NCBI RefSeq assembly: GCF_002159705.1
Contig: NZ_NFJD01000003.1
Coordinates: 215,084-279,083 of the forward strand
DNA: 64,000 nucleotides
From: Elusimicrobium sp. An273
GTDB taxonomy: Bacteria > Elusimicrobiota > Elusimicrobia > Elusimicrobiales > Elusimicrobiaceae
Reading direction: 5' to 3'
Shown: in pieces, positions 8,519 to 18,031 of the stretch
How positions within the stretch are numbered: position 1 is the first letter of the stretch
Layout of the letters: every line of letters begins with the position of its first letter
Translations under genes and position numbers: made by a program
Notes under the pieces: model-generated
Seen by the model: only the letters and a program-made list of their open reading frames with translations
What the model was told of the DNA's origin: nothing
Database searches by the model: none

Positions 8519-9045
8519 TTCATCAACCCGTTCTTCTTTCCGCTGATTCCTTGGCAAATGGGAGAGGCCGTTGCACTTGCGTCAAAATTTTTCCAATTAC
8601 CAAACCCATAATTGGGATCATAGTCACTTGTACACCAAATAGTTAACTCTCCATTAGGCGGAACAAGTTTCATATAGATGGCAAACTGTTTATTATTGTA
8701 TGTTGCCTTTATTGGGTAAGCCTTTCCTATCATTGTTTCCGTCTGAGAATTTCCTCCTTCAAAATAAAATTGCATGTGGTTCCCTTTAAAATTGTTCACT
8801 CCATAGCCAAAATCCACCCCGATATTGGGAACCTCTATATCCAGCGAATCCAGCTCGCGCGTGTATTTGCCATTGGATAAATAATACAACTGTTTGGCTT
8901 TTGCTATGCTTCTAAATAACGTAACGGCTTCCGTAGCTTTGGCTTTGGCAACGGATTTCTCATACTGCGGCAAAGCCACCGCCGCCAAAATGCCAATAAT
9001 CAACACCACTACCAATAGCTCTATTAAAGTAAAACCTTTTTTCAT
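8515..9045 (-). CDS. type IV pilin-like protein (prepilin)
   Basis: A 176-aa prepilin. [14 protein letters not shown] is a class III signal: cleavage after Gly4 by prepilin peptidase, Phe as mature residue 1 and Glu5 present, then a hydrophobic helix to about residue 28. The C-terminal globular part has two cysteines (IWC, PIC) that may form the D-loop disulphide. It has a canonical AAGGAG ribosome site and a TTGGAA-18-TATAAA promoter near 9080-9110. It lies against the ruvC direction, inside a normally conserved operon. Major pilin versus minor pseudopilin cannot be decided. Confidence 0.88.
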   Translation of the reverse strand: MKKGFTLIELLVVVLIIGILAAVALPQYEKSVAKAKATEAVTLFRSIAKAKQLYYLSNGKYTRELDSLDIEVPNIGVDFGYGVNNFKGNHMQFYFEGGNSQTETMIGKAYPIKATYNNKQFAIYMKLVPPNGELTIWCTSDYDPNYGFGNWKNFDASATASPICQGISGKKNGLMN

Positions 9046-9204
9046 AAAAACTCCTTAGCGCGTTGATTGAAAGGCTTATTTATAGTCTAATAATTAACTG
9101 CCTTCCAATTAATGCCCAAACCAGTGTATCAAAAAAAAAAAACAAAACAAGACCAAAGTTGCTTGATTGGCACAGAAACAAAAAAAGTCGGTTATTGTGC
9201 AAAT

Positions 9205-9234
9205 AAAAAAATAAAACCGGCAAAAAGCCGGTTT
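9205..9234 (-). terminator. terminator of the second prepilin gene
   Basis: 8-bp stem AAACCGGC/GCCGGTTT (9214-9221 with 9227-9234), loop of five, followed on the minus strand by TTATTTTTTTATT. It lies between the two tandem prepilin genes, so they are separate transcription units. Confidence 0.8.
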
Positions 9235-9257
9235 ATTAAGTTAGAAGAACACAATCT

Positions 9258-9803
9258 TTATAATTTCATCAACCCGTCGGATGCCGCCCCTAGTTTGCGG
9301 CAAATGTCAGGAAGCTGGCCCGCGGGGACGGGAATTGTCGGCCCAGAAGAAGGAGCGTACTCCGTACAATAAATTTTCTTTTCCCCTTGGTTCAAATCCA
9401 TTACCAAGGTATATTTCTTACTTTTTTTCGAAGAAGCTTTTATTCTAAACACACGGTTTGCCCAACCATAGCTTTCTGCTTCGGCCCAAAAATAATAATT
9501 ATCAGTCTCCCAGTTGTTTTGCCCATACCCGATATCGCGCCCAATTCCTGGCATTTCAATATCTAATAAATCCAGTTGCCGCGTATAGCGTCCGTTGCTC
9601 ATTTCAAACATTTTTTCAGCTTTCTCTAGATTGCTAAAAGCCGTAAGAACTTCAGCTATTCGGCTCTTTTCAACGGCTATTTCATATTGTGGAACGGCGA
9701 CCGCCGCCAATATGCCGATGATTAAAACAACAACCAACAGTTCTATTAGCGTAAATCCGGCGTTTTTAACACCGAGGAAGGGTTTTTGATAAATTTTGTT
9801 CAT
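9258..9803 (-). CDS. type IV pilin-like protein (prepilin), cassette copy 1
   Basis: A 181-aa prepilin with a 16-residue leader (MNKIYQKPFLGVKNAG) before FTLIELL; Glu5 is present. About 50 residues after the helix, SNGRYTRQLDLLDIEMPGIG resembles the neighbour at 8515 ([20 protein letters not shown]), so the two are paralogues. Two cysteines (YC, IC) may pair near the C-terminus. No Shine-Dalgarno is present: TAAATT lies exactly 6 nt before the ATG. The start codon sits inside a 12-bp inverted repeat (9786-9797 with 9808-9819). Leader peptide and promoter are shared with the gene at 14028. Confidence 0.87.
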   Translation of the reverse strand: MNKIYQKPFLGVKNAGFTLIELLVVVLIIGILAAVAVPQYEIAVEKSRIAEVLTAFSNLEKAEKMFEMSNGRYTRQLDLLDIEMPGIGRDIGYGQNNWETDNYYFWAEAESYGWANRVFRIKASSKKSKKYTLVMDLNQGEKKIYCTEYAPSSGPTIPVPAGQLPDICRKLGAASDGLMKL

Positions 9804-9809
9804 AGCAAA

Positions 9810-9836
9810 AATTTATCAAAAAAAAAAACGAGTCAA
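9810..9836 (-). promoter_or_regulatory. prepilin promoter with an 11-A/T homopolymer spacer
   Basis: Minus strand: TTGACT (9831-9836), then a spacer of 15 nt made almost wholly of 11 T, then TAAATT (9810-9815), then 6 nt to ATG. The gene at 14028 has the same promoter with 12 T (spacer 16). Tract-length change would alter promoter spacing, so phase variation is possible. Confidence 0.6.
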
Positions 9837-9839
9837 GGC

Positions 9840-9900
9840 CAAAGCTGGGGCACCCCACCCTATACCCGTTAACACGATGGGTGGAGCCACACGGCTCAAG
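9840..9900. repeat. degenerate copy of the pilin-associated intergenic repeat
   Basis: CCCGTTAACACGATGGGTGG with a following GCCACAC matches, with mismatches, the repeats at 14652-14838 (CCCGTTnnnnCGATnnGTnnAnGCCACAC). It lies at the same position relative to the pilin promoter as those copies do relative to the gene at 14028. Confidence 0.5.
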
Positions 9901-10056
9901 CCTCACCACGCGCTTTTAACGCAATCTCTGCCAAAACCAGGGCAGACGCTTTTGGCACTTTTTGTTTCATCGTTTACAAAAAAAAGGTATAAGCCCCCAT
10001 TATAGGAGTGATTTTTAGTTATCGGAGAGTGTAAGGGAATATGGTAAAATGAAAGT

Positions 10057-10668
10057 ATGATAGCGTATTTAAAAGGCGAGATTTTGGAAGTCAAAGAAGA
10101 CGGGGCCGTCATCGTGTGCGGCGGCGTGGGCTACGAAGTAAACCTGGCCCACAGCTCGGCTTTGGAACTGACGGCCGGCACCGAACGGGCGCTGTACGTG
10201 GCGGAATCCATTTCCCCTTATGACGGCACCGTCTTGTACGGTTTTTTAAATAAAGAAGACAAAGAACTCTGGCTTCTGTTCAAAACCGCCATTCCCAACA
10301 CCGGGCCCAAAAAAGCAATGGAATTTTTAAACAAAGCCCTTCGCTCGGTGGCGGATTTCCATAACGCCATTTTAAAACGCGACCCCAAAATTTTAACGGG
10401 CATTTTCGGCTTTACCGCCAAAACGGCGGAAAAGCTGATTACTTCCTTAAAAGATAAAATGGACGCCGTAACCGTACAGGGCGAAAGCAAAATAAAGGTA
10501 ATGGACGAAGCCCCCTACATGAGCGGGGTGATGGAAGCGTTAACCGCCTTGGGCTATTCCGCCGCGGAATCGCGCCGCGCCATGGAAAAGCTGTATGCCG
10601 AAGGCATTAATCCCAACGACAAAATTGAAAACCTTATTAAAGAGGCCCTGCGGGTGTTGAAAAAATGA
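10057..10668 (+). CDS. ruvA: Holliday junction branch-migration protein RuvA
   Basis: A 203-aa protein of normal RuvA length. The N-terminal OB-fold begins [19 protein letters not shown] with VGYEVNL; the middle has two helix-hairpin-helix DNA-binding motifs (around [15 protein letters not shown] and [16 protein letters not shown], with substitutions from the usual GIGxKTA); the C-terminal domain III ([18 protein letters not shown]) contacts RuvB. It overlaps ruvB by 4 nt. TAAAAT at 10045-10050 is 6 nt before ATG without Shine-Dalgarno, so a new leaderless promoter seems to drive ruvAB after the operon was split from ruvC. Confidence 0.93.
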   Translation: MIAYLKGEILEVKEDGAVIVCGGVGYEVNLAHSSALELTAGTERALYVAESISPYDGTVLYGFLNKEDKELWLLFKTAIPNTGPKKAMEFLNKALRSVADFHNAILKRDPKILTGIFGFTAKTAEKLITSLKDKMDAVTVQGESKIKVMDEAPYMSGVMEALTALGYSAAESRRAMEKLYAEGINPNDKIENLIKEALRVLKK

Positions 10669-11687
10669 GCAACCAAAACGAAATTTTAGATGTTTCCCAA
10701 CTGCCCGAAGAGTCCGCCGGGCTGGAAGCCGCCCTGCGCCCTACCACGCTGGACGAGTTTGTGGGGCAGGATAAATTAAAAGAAAACCTGCGCATTTTTA
10801 TTGCGGCGGCCAAATCGCGCAAAGAAGCGCTGGATCACTGCCTTTTTTATGCGCCGCCGGGTCTGGGCAAAACCACGCTGGCTAACATCTTGGCCAAAGA
10901 AATGGGCGTTAACATCAAAGTTACTTCCGGCCCGGTGCTAGCGCGCCCTGGCGATTTGGCCGCCATGCTGACGACGGAACTTTCCGACGGAGACATCCTT
11001 TTTATTGACGAAATCCACCGCCTCAATCCGGCTGTGGAAGAAGCTCTGTACCCGGCCATGGAAGATTTTACTTTCTTTATCAACACCGGAAAAGGCGCCG
11101 GATCCACCACCTTAAAACTGGCGGTGCCGCGCTTTACGCTGGTGGGAGCCACCACGCGCTCGGGCCTGTTGACCGGCCCCCTGCGCGACCGCTTTGGCAT
11201 TGTGTTTAACTTAGGTTTTTACGAAGTGCCGGAAATTACCGACATTTTGGAACGCTCCGCGCGACTGCTCGCCATCCAGGCCGACCGCGAAGGGCTGACG
11301 GAGCTTGCCAAGCGCTCCCGCGGCACGCCGCGTATTGCCAACCGCCTCTTGCGCCGCGCGCGCGACTTTGCGCAGGTAAAGGGCAACGGCGTCATTACGC
11401 GCGAAATTGCCAAAACGGCTATGGACTCGCTGGATATAGACGAAGAAGGATTGGACAGCGTGGACAAGCGGATTTTGGAAGCGCTGATTGACCGTTTTTC
11501 AGGCGGCCCGGTAGGCGTGGACAATTTGGCCATTGCCGTCTCGGAAGCCGTAGATACGCTGACGGACGTGATTGAGCCGTTTTTAATCAAAGCCGGCTTT
11601 ATTGCGCGCACCCCGCGCGGGCGCGTGGCCACCCGCAAAGCCTACGACCACTTAGGCCGCAAACAACATACGGATTTACTTTTCTAA
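10665..11687 (+). CDS. ruvB: Holliday junction DNA helicase RuvB
   Basis: A 340-aa AAA+ motor that drives branch migration with RuvA. It shows the [18 protein letters not shown] entry motif, Walker [10 protein letters not shown] (63-71), Walker B DEIHR (115-119), sensor 1 GATTR, the arginine finger GPLRDRFG, and the C-terminal winged helix ending [17 protein letters not shown]. Length is normal. Its start overlaps the ruvA stop (ATGA), and the SpoIID-like gene starts 12 nt after its stop, so ruvAB-spoIID-queA is one operon. Confidence 0.97.
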   Translation: MSNQNEILDVSQLPEESAGLEAALRPTTLDEFVGQDKLKENLRIFIAAAKSRKEALDHCLFYAPPGLGKTTLANILAKEMGVNIKVTSGPVLARPGDLAAMLTTELSDGDILFIDEIHRLNPAVEEALYPAMEDFTFFINTGKGAGSTTLKLAVPRFTLVGATTRSGLLTGPLRDRFGIVFNLGFYEVPEITDILERSARLLAIQADREGLTELAKRSRGTPRIANRLLRRARDFAQVKGNGVITREIAKTAMDSLDIDEEGLDSVDKRILEALIDRFSGGPVGVDNLAIAVSEAVDTLTDVIEPFLIKAGFIARTPRGRVATRKAYDHLGRKQHTDLLF

Positions 11688-11699
11688 CCCGGAGACCCG

Positions 11700-12953
11700 A
11701 TGAAACACTTATTGCGTTTTCAGCTGTTGTTCCTAGCCACCCTGTTTATCAGCGCGTGCGCCGTGCCTTCCCAGCGTGCCGCCGTCGGCGCGCAAGCCGC
11801 CAAAGAAAGCCAAATCAACTCTTCCGCGCTGACGCGCGCCCCCGAACCGAAATCCCAAGATCCGCAGGCTAAACGCCGCCCGAAAGATTTAACCGTCCGC
11901 ATTCTGCTGGCGGAAAAACAAAAATCCGCCCTCATCAAACATACGGGCAAAGTATATATCTATACGTTAAATTTGGATAAAAAATACAAAATTTCCGCCC
12001 CCGGCACGTTATCGGTCAAAGCCTTAGGCAGCGGCAAAATCCAAGTGGGCACTCTGCAGGCCAACAAAACCATTGTACTGGAGCCTGCTTTAAACACCTT
12101 GCTGGTGTGGAACAAAAATTCTTACTCCGGCAAAATTTTTATCATTCCCGCCGGCAATACGTTTCACTTGGTGGAGCACGCCCCGCTGGAAACGTATCTC
12201 TACGGCGTTCTTCCCTACGAGATGAGCCATTCCTGGCCCTTGGAAGCGCTTAAAGCGCAGGCCGTAGCGGCGCGCACCTACACGCTAAAGACGCTGGAAA
12301 ACGTAAAAAACCAAAATTTTGACGTGTTTTCCGACGTTCGCAGCCAAATGTATAAAGGCGGCGGCAAGCAATATGATTCCGTCAAAAAAGCGGTGGACGG
12401 CACCCGCGGCGAAGTGCTGACCTATCAGGACAAACTGTTTTTTACCTACTACCACGCCAACTGTGGCGGCGGTACGGACGACGTACGCAGCTGGAACCCC
12501 GGCGCGGCTTCCATTAAGCCGCTTTCCGGCGCCTCCTGCAAGACCGATTCCCACTCCAAAAGCTACAAATGGCAGATGAACATCCCCCGTTCCAAGGTGG
12601 AAAATTACGCCAAGCGGGTGGGGCTTTCCGGTACGCTAAAAAGCCTGAAAATCGCCCGCAAAACCGACACGGGCCGCGCCACCAATATAACGATCCGCAC
12701 CTCCAAAGGCTCCAAAACCGTTCCGTGCGGAAATTTCCGCCTGGCCGTCGGCATCCGCAGCTGCAAAATCACCAAGCTTTCCGTGCGCAAAAATGACGTA
12801 CATTTTGAAGGCAAAGGCTACGGCCACGGCATTGGCATGTGCCAAGACGGCGCCAACGGCATGGCAAAAGACGGAAAAAATTACAAAAAGATTTTAAAAA
12901 ATTACTATCCGGGATCGGAAATAAAAAACATCTCCAATTACTATGGCATTTGA
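11700..12953 (+). CDS. SpoIID/LytB-domain lipoprotein
   Basis: A 417-aa cell-envelope protein. The N-terminus is a lipoprotein signal (LFLATLFISAC, Cys20), so it is membrane-anchored outside the cytoplasm. The SpoIID domain is clear from LETYLYGVLPYEMSHSWPLE and ALKAQAVAARTYTL (around 163-195) to the C-terminal GYGHGIGMCQDGANGMA. Family members are lytic transglycosylases or amidase enhancers that remodel denuded peptidoglycan. SpoIID is known from sporulators but is also common in non-sporulating Gram-negatives. It lies between ruvB and queA (11-nt overlap with queA), a frequent arrangement for this family. Confidence 0.9.
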   Translation: MKHLLRFQLLFLATLFISACAVPSQRAAVGAQAAKESQINSSALTRAPEPKSQDPQAKRRPKDLTVRILLAEKQKSALIKHTGKVYIYTLNLDKKYKISAPGTLSVKALGSGKIQVGTLQANKTIVLEPALNTLLVWNKNSYSGKIFIIPAGNTFHLVEHAPLETYLYGVLPYEMSHSWPLEALKAQAVAARTYTLKTLENVKNQNFDVFSDVRSQMYKGGGKQYDSVKKAVDGTRGEVLTYQDKLFFTYYHANCGGGTDDVRSWNPGAASIKPLSGASCKTDSHSKSYKWQMNIPRSKVENYAKRVGLSGTLKSLKIARKTDTGRATNITIRTSKGSKTVPCGNFRLAVGIRSCKITKLSVRKNDVHFEGKGYGHGIGMCQDGANGMAKDGKNYKKILKNYYPGSEIKNISNYYGI

Positions 12954-13980
12954 ACGTTTTAAAAAACTAAACCTAGACCCGCTGATTGCCAAGCAACCAG
13001 CCACCCCGCGCGACAGCGCCCGCCAAATGGTGCTCCACCGCGACACGCATACCATTGAACACCGCATTTTCCGCGATATTCACGAGTATTTTAACCCCGG
13101 CGACGCCTTGGTAATCAACAACACCAAGGTTTTCCCCGCCAAGCTTTTTGCCCATAAACCCACGGGCGGAAAGGTAGAAGTGCTGCTCGTGCGGCCGATG
13201 CAAAAACCGAATGTCTGGGCCGTGCTCACGCGGGATTATAAAGAAGGCATTACCCTGGATTTCGGGGACGGCCTGCGCGCGAAAGCAACCGGCAAAACCG
13301 AAAACAACGAAGCCGTTTTGGAATTTAACCAAGAGGATATTTTACCGTTCTGCAACACTCACGGGCTGATGCCCTTGCCGCAATATATTGAAAAAGCCCG
13401 CAAGCACGACGGCATGACCCCCAGCATTGCTACCGACAAAGACCGCTACCAAACGGTTTACGCCAAGTATACCGGTTCCATTGCCGCGCCGACGGCCGGG
13501 TTTCACTTTACGCCGGAACTCTTGCAGAAGTTAAAAGACAAGGGCGTGCACATCTGCTACATTACCCTGCACGTGGGCTGGGGCACGTTTAAGCCCTTGC
13601 GCGGCGAGCCGGAACAGCACCATATGCTGGCGGAATTGGGCGAGGTTTCCCCCGAAACGGCAGATACGCTAAACGCCGTACGCGCAAACGGAAAACGCGT
13701 ATTTTCCTGCGGCACCACCAGCACCCGCACCCTGGAAACCTTTACGGATGAAAACCACATTACCCACCCCGGGAAAAAATGGACGGATTTGTTTATTTAC
13801 CCCGGCTATAAGTTTAAAGGCATAGACTGCCTGATTACAAACTTCCACTTTCCGGACTCTACGCCCTTGTGTATGACGTCTGCCTTTGCCGGGGAGGACT
13901 TCATCTACGAAGCGTACCTGCAAGCGGTGGAAAAGAAATACCGCTTCTACTCGTTTGGCGACAGTATGATGATTTTATGA
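12943..13980 (+). CDS. queA: S-adenosylmethionine:tRNA ribosyltransferase-isomerase
   Basis: A 345-aa QueA that transfers and isomerises the ribosyl group of SAM onto 7-aminomethyl-7-deazaguanosine at tRNA position 34, giving epoxyqueuosine. Diagnostic stretches are ALVINNTKVFPAKLF, GSIAAPTAGFHFTPEL, YITLHVGWGTFKPLR and CGTTSTRTLE. It overlaps the SpoIID gene by 11 nt and ends the ruvAB operon with a terminator just after its stop. Its pathway partner tgt is 1.2 kb downstream, separated by a prepilin gene and repeats. Confidence 0.96.
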   Translation: MAFERFKKLNLDPLIAKQPATPRDSARQMVLHRDTHTIEHRIFRDIHEYFNPGDALVINNTKVFPAKLFAHKPTGGKVEVLLVRPMQKPNVWAVLTRDYKEGITLDFGDGLRAKATGKTENNEAVLEFNQEDILPFCNTHGLMPLPQYIEKARKHDGMTPSIATDKDRYQTVYAKYTGSIAAPTAGFHFTPELLQKLKDKGVHICYITLHVGWGTFKPLRGEPEQHHMLAELGEVSPETADTLNAVRANGKRVFSCGTTSTRTLETFTDENHITHPGKKWTDLFIYPGYKFKGIDCLITNFHFPDSTPLCMTSAFAGEDFIYEAYLQAVEKKYRFYSFGDSMMIL

Positions 13981-13985
13981 GCAAC

Positions 13986-14013
13986 AAAAAGCCCCGGTTT
14001 CCCGGGGCTTTTT
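13986..14013. terminator. bidirectional terminator between queA and the prepilin gene
   Basis: 12-bp stem AAAAAGCCCCGG/CCGGGGCTTTTT (13986-13997 with 14002-14013) with 4-nt loop. A and T tracts on both sides allow it to end queA (plus) and the convergent prepilin gene (minus). Confidence 0.88.
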
Positions 14014-14027
14014 AAATGCACTGGCTG

Positions 14028-14612
14028 TTATTGGCGAATCTCGTAAAACCGGCAGGAATCAAAAGAAGTTACGTACGTTCCATTCATCATTTTTTGGCAA
14101 AAACTGCCGGCTTCTCCCGTAAAATGAGCAATGTGCTCATAGCAATACGTTTTTCCTTCTTTTAAAACGGATACATCCTTGAGCGGAATTTTAATTCCGG
14201 AGCATTTATACGGCCCCGTCAAACGAGCCGCCGCCACAAAATAAGATTTAGCGGAAGAGCGGTTGTTGAGCGCAACCACAGTTTGCGTGTCTTGGCGGGC
14301 CGAATCGCTGGATTGATACGCCAGCGAACAGGGCGGCGCGGCGGGAGCGGTCGGAAGCGGAACGGAAATATCCAAGTTGCTCATTTCGTTACTGAATGAA
14401 CCGGTTGCCATATAATAGGCTTTTTGTGCCGTTTCCACCGCACGGGCAATCGGGAACAAGGCGCTGATACGGCTTTTTTCAACCGCCTTCTGATACTGCG
14501 GTACGGCCACCGCCGCCAAGATACCGATGATTAATACCACTACTAAGAGCTCTATAAGCGTAAATCCGGCGTTTTTAGTGCCGGGGAAGGATTTTTGATA
14601 AATTGTTGCCAT
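14028..14612 (-). CDS. type IV pilin-like protein (prepilin), cassette copy 2
   Basis: A 194-aa prepilin. Start is ATG 14612 ([23 protein letters not shown]); a TTG two codons earlier is in frame but less likely. The leader peptide is nearly the same as in the gene at 9258 and the hydrophobic helix is identical in type, while the globular half differs and has four or five cysteines (PPCS, KCS, YCY, FCQ, SCR). Ribosome site absent; TAAATT is 6 nt before ATG. Divergent from the repeat region upstream of tgt, convergent to queA. Confidence 0.86.
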   Translation of the reverse strand: MATIYQKSFPGTKNAGFTLIELLVVVLIIGILAAVAVPQYQKAVEKSRISALFPIARAVETAQKAYYMATGSFSNEMSNLDISVPLPTAPAAPPCSLAYQSSDSARQDTQTVVALNNRSSAKSYFVAAARLTGPYKCSGIKIPLKDVSVLKEGKTYCYEHIAHFTGEAGSFCQKMMNGTYVTSFDSCRFYEIRQ

Positions 14613-14618
14613 ACGCAA

Positions 14619-14646
14619 AATTTATCAAAAAAAAAAAACGAGTCAA
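14619..14646 (-). promoter_or_regulatory. prepilin promoter with a 12-A/T homopolymer spacer
   Basis: TTGACT (14641-14646), 16-nt spacer containing 12 T on the minus strand, TAAATT (14619-14624), 6 nt, ATG. Same architecture as 9810-9836 but one T longer. The start codon is again flanked by arms TTGATAAATT and AATTTATCAA. Confidence 0.6.
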
Positions 14647-14651
14647 GGGGC

Positions 14652-14838
14652 GAGCCGCCCCCTCCCGACTCAATGCCCGTTCATCCGATTGGTTTAGGCC
14701 ACACTGTTTCTGTACTGTTGCACACTAACAAAACGGCAGGCGAGCCGCCCCTCCCCACTCTATACCCGTTAATTCGATTCGTTTACGCCACACTGTTTCC
14801 GCCCTGTCGCGCTCTTGCCAAACAGCAGGTGAGCCGCA
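14652..14838. repeat. tandem degenerate 90-bp intergenic repeat
   Basis: Units begin with GAGCCGC at 14652, 14742 and 14831 (period 90 and 89). Units 1 and 2 share a CCCGTT..CGATT..GTTTA..GCCACACTGTTT core; unit 3 is only a start. A fourth degenerate copy is at 15060-15125 (GCCCGTTCGCACGATTCG then TTTACGCCACCCTGTTTT). No open reading frame in them looks coding. Confidence 0.65.
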
Positions 14839-14901
14839 CTGCTATACAAAGAAGTATTTCCCTTTTGTGTTGTTGCCGTTTATCCGCCTCTTTGTCCTGT
14901 T

Positions 14902-15037
14902 TCTAAAAAGCCTTTCAAACGAAACGGCCCTTTTATTGTGTGAGCGAAGCGCGTTGTAAAAGGGCCCGTTTGAAAGTGACTTTTAGAGGACGCCGGGGCG
15001 GCGGTCTTTTTGGTACTTTTTCTGCCGCAGAAAAAGT
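14902..15037. repeat. large palindromic element upstream of tgt
   Basis: Left arm 14912-14935 pairs with 14957-14976 (CTTTCAAACG..GGCCCTTTTA against TAAAAGGGCC..CGTTTGAAAG, with a 4-nt bulge). TCTAAAA and TTTTAGA extend the stem outward to 14902 and 14988. A second perfect 11-bp palindrome follows at 15015-15037 (ACTTTTTCTGC/GCAGAAAAAGT). This has the form of a REP/MITE-like element. The rest of the 14613-15182 gap is the repeat family above and the tgt promoter. Confidence 0.55.
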
Positions 15038-15170
15038 TCCCCTTCCAGGGGGTGGCATCCTAGGCCCGTTCGCACGATTCGTTTACGCCACCCTGTTTTC
15101 ACACTCTTGCCCCTTTACAAAACAACAAAAGCTTGGCCAACCCGCGCTGGGGGCCGCCCGACAGATATGA

Positions 15171-16352
<1,182 letters not shown>

Positions 16353-16394
16353 CGCCGTCCGCGGACAGGACTTATTTTCTAATTCAAAAGCAAA

Positions 16395-16425
16395 AAAATC
16401 CCCGGGGAATTTCCCCGGGGATTTT
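16395..16425. terminator. bidirectional terminator after tgt
   Basis: 15-bp self-complementary arms AAAATCCCCGGGGAA/TTCCCCGGGGATTTT (16395-16409 with 16411-16425). It lies between the convergent tgt and the membrane-protein gene and can serve both. Confidence 0.85.
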
Positions 16426-16443
16426 ATATATTGCCGTAAAATT

Positions 16444-16902
16444 TTATTTTTCCGGTTCCGACGGCTCTTTCTTTTTGGGCTCGTACTTAGGAAGCAGTGA
16501 AAATAACGCATACGCGCTTAACAGCTGCAGGGTGAACGCCGCCGAAACAAAAACATATTTATAAACGGTCATCGCTTCTACGCTGGGCACAGGGTTGGCT
16601 AAATAATAAAACTGCCCTACCCCCCGCAAAAGCGGCACAAACGTAAAATCCGCATTGGTCAGCAACGCAAGCAGCCCTTGCAAAGCGGCCAGCACGCTTA
16701 CGTAGCGCTCGTGCAGTAAAATAAACACCACCTGCGACACATACAGTACCAAAAAGCCCGCATGCAGGCGCAGCAAAATGCCGTTGGCGGCAATATCCCG
16801 CCACACCAGAAAAAAATTAACAAACGCCCCAAACAGACAAAAGAAAAAGATAATCTTTACCCATATGTTCAGCGCGAAATAACGTTTTATCAATTTTCCC
16901 AT
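16444..16902 (-). CDS. small integral membrane protein of unknown function
   Basis: A 152-aa protein with about four hydrophobic segments (IWVKIIFFFCLFGAFVNFFL, LHAGFLVLYVSQVVFILL, VSVLAALQGLLALL, FVSAAFTLQLLSAYALF) and a charged C-terminal tail rich in Lys, Glu and Pro. Start is taken at ATG 16902, 4 nt after the ddl stop; an upstream in-frame start would lie inside ddl. No family recognised. Cotranscribed with ddl, but that does not define a role. Confidence 0.7.
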   Translation of the reverse strand: MGKLIKRYFALNIWVKIIFFFCLFGAFVNFFLVWRDIAANGILLRLHAGFLVLYVSQVVFILLHERYVSVLAALQGLLALLTNADFTFVPLLRGVGQFYYLANPVPSVEAMTVYKYVFVSAAFTLQLLSAYALFSLLPKYEPKKKEPSEPEK

Positions 16903-16906
16903 AACT

Positions 16907-17980
16907 TTACCGCGAAAACGCCAGCGTTTCTTTTTGTTTGTGGCGCACAAGCGCCATTTCAATCAGTCGGTTTAAAATAGCCGTATAATCTTCCCCGCAC
17001 GCTTCAAATAACTGCGGGAAAAGGCTCGTTTCACTCATTCCGGGCAAGGTATTGATTTCCGAAAAGTAGTACGCGCCGTTTTTATCCATCAAAAAGTCCA
17101 CCCGCGCCAGCCCGCTGCCGCGCAGGGCACGGAAAATGCGTTCGCTGTCTTGGCGCATTTTTTGGGCCGTCTGCTCCGGCAGATCCGCCGGCACCTTGGT
17201 TTCGCAGCCGCCGGCCGTAATGTATTTGGCTTCGTAGTCAAAAAATTCGCCGGCCAAGTGGCGCAGTTCCCCGCAGGCAGAGGACTTAACCGTTTCGCCG
17301 TCGCCGTAAATGGCGCAAAAAATTTCCCGTGCGTGGTCTACTCCTTTTTCAATCATCACATCCGTATCAAACCGCAGGGCAAATTTCACCGCGTCGTTTA
17401 GCTGGGATACGTCTTTTACCTTGCGCACCCCCACCGAAGACCCCAGCCGTACCGGCTTTACAAATACCGGAAGCCCCGTTTGCACGGCCCAGTTTTCAAG
17501 TTCCTTTTGGTCATAAGCCTTGCCTTTGGAAACCACGCGGTACGGCAGCACCGGCGCACCGGTTTCCCGCGCGATTAACTTGGCAATTTCCTTATCCATC
17601 CCTATGGCCGAGGCCAAGACCCCGCAGCCGACATACGGCACCTGTAACGTTTCCAAAAAACCCTGCATCGTACCGTCTTCACAGTTTGTGCCGTGCAGTA
17701 CCGGAAACACCACATCCGCCCGCAGGCTCCACGAACCGTCCAACGCCGCCAAGTGTACCCCCGGGCGCAGAACCGGCGTGATGGGCAGATCCGCTGGGGT
17801 TTGCGGGCCGCAGGAGGATTGCAAAAACCAATATCCCTCTTTGCTGATAAAAACCGGATAAACGGTATATTTGTCTTTTTGCTGCGCCAACAGCCGGCAG
17901 ACCGTCTGCGCGCTGTGAACGGAAACTTCATGTTCGGTGGATTTACCGCCGTATAGAACCACTAAATTAAGTGCTAACAT
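16907..17980 (-). CDS. ddl: D-alanine--D-alanine ligase
   Basis: A 357-aa ATP-grasp enzyme joining two D-alanines for peptidoglycan precursors. Motifs: LVVLYGGKSTEHEVSVHSA at the start, VFPVLHGTNCEDGTMQGFLE, VGCGVLASAIGMDKEIAK, KPVRLGSSVGVRKV and the C-terminal ARVDFLMDKNGAYYFSEIN with TLPGMSETSLFPQ. Start ATG 17980 is chosen because the upstream in-frame ATG (18013) lies in the stem of the preceding terminator. AGAAGG is only 1 nt from this ATG; a TATAAG box 7 nt upstream makes a near-leaderless start possible. Confidence 0.93.
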   Translation of the reverse strand: MLALNLVVLYGGKSTEHEVSVHSAQTVCRLLAQQKDKYTVYPVFISKEGYWFLQSSCGPQTPADLPITPVLRPGVHLAALDGSWSLRADVVFPVLHGTNCEDGTMQGFLETLQVPYVGCGVLASAIGMDKEIAKLIARETGAPVLPYRVVSKGKAYDQKELENWAVQTGLPVFVKPVRLGSSVGVRKVKDVSQLNDAVKFALRFDTDVMIEKGVDHAREIFCAIYGDGETVKSSACGELRHLAGEFFDYEAKYITAGGCETKVPADLPEQTAQKMRQDSERIFRALRGSGLARVDFLMDKNGAYYFSEINTLPGMSETSLFPQLFEACGEDYTAILNRLIEMALVRHKQKETLAFSR

Positions 17981-17990
17981 ACCTTCTCTT

Positions 17991-18019
17991 ATAAAAGGCC
18001 TGATGAAATTCATCAGGCC
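17991..18019 (-). terminator. terminator after the coiled-coil gene
   Basis: Almost perfect palindrome, arms 17997-18007 and 18009-18019 (GGCCTGATGAA/TTCATCAGGCC), followed on the minus strand by TTTTAT. It ends the transcript of the gene at 18032, and the T tract merges with the start region of ddl. Confidence 0.75.
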
Positions 18020-18031
18020 GAATGTTTAAAA

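Noticed and set aside
9112..9372. 86-codon plus ORF opposite the pilin gene
   Set aside because: A-run rich, overlaps a terminator and a well-supported pilin gene.
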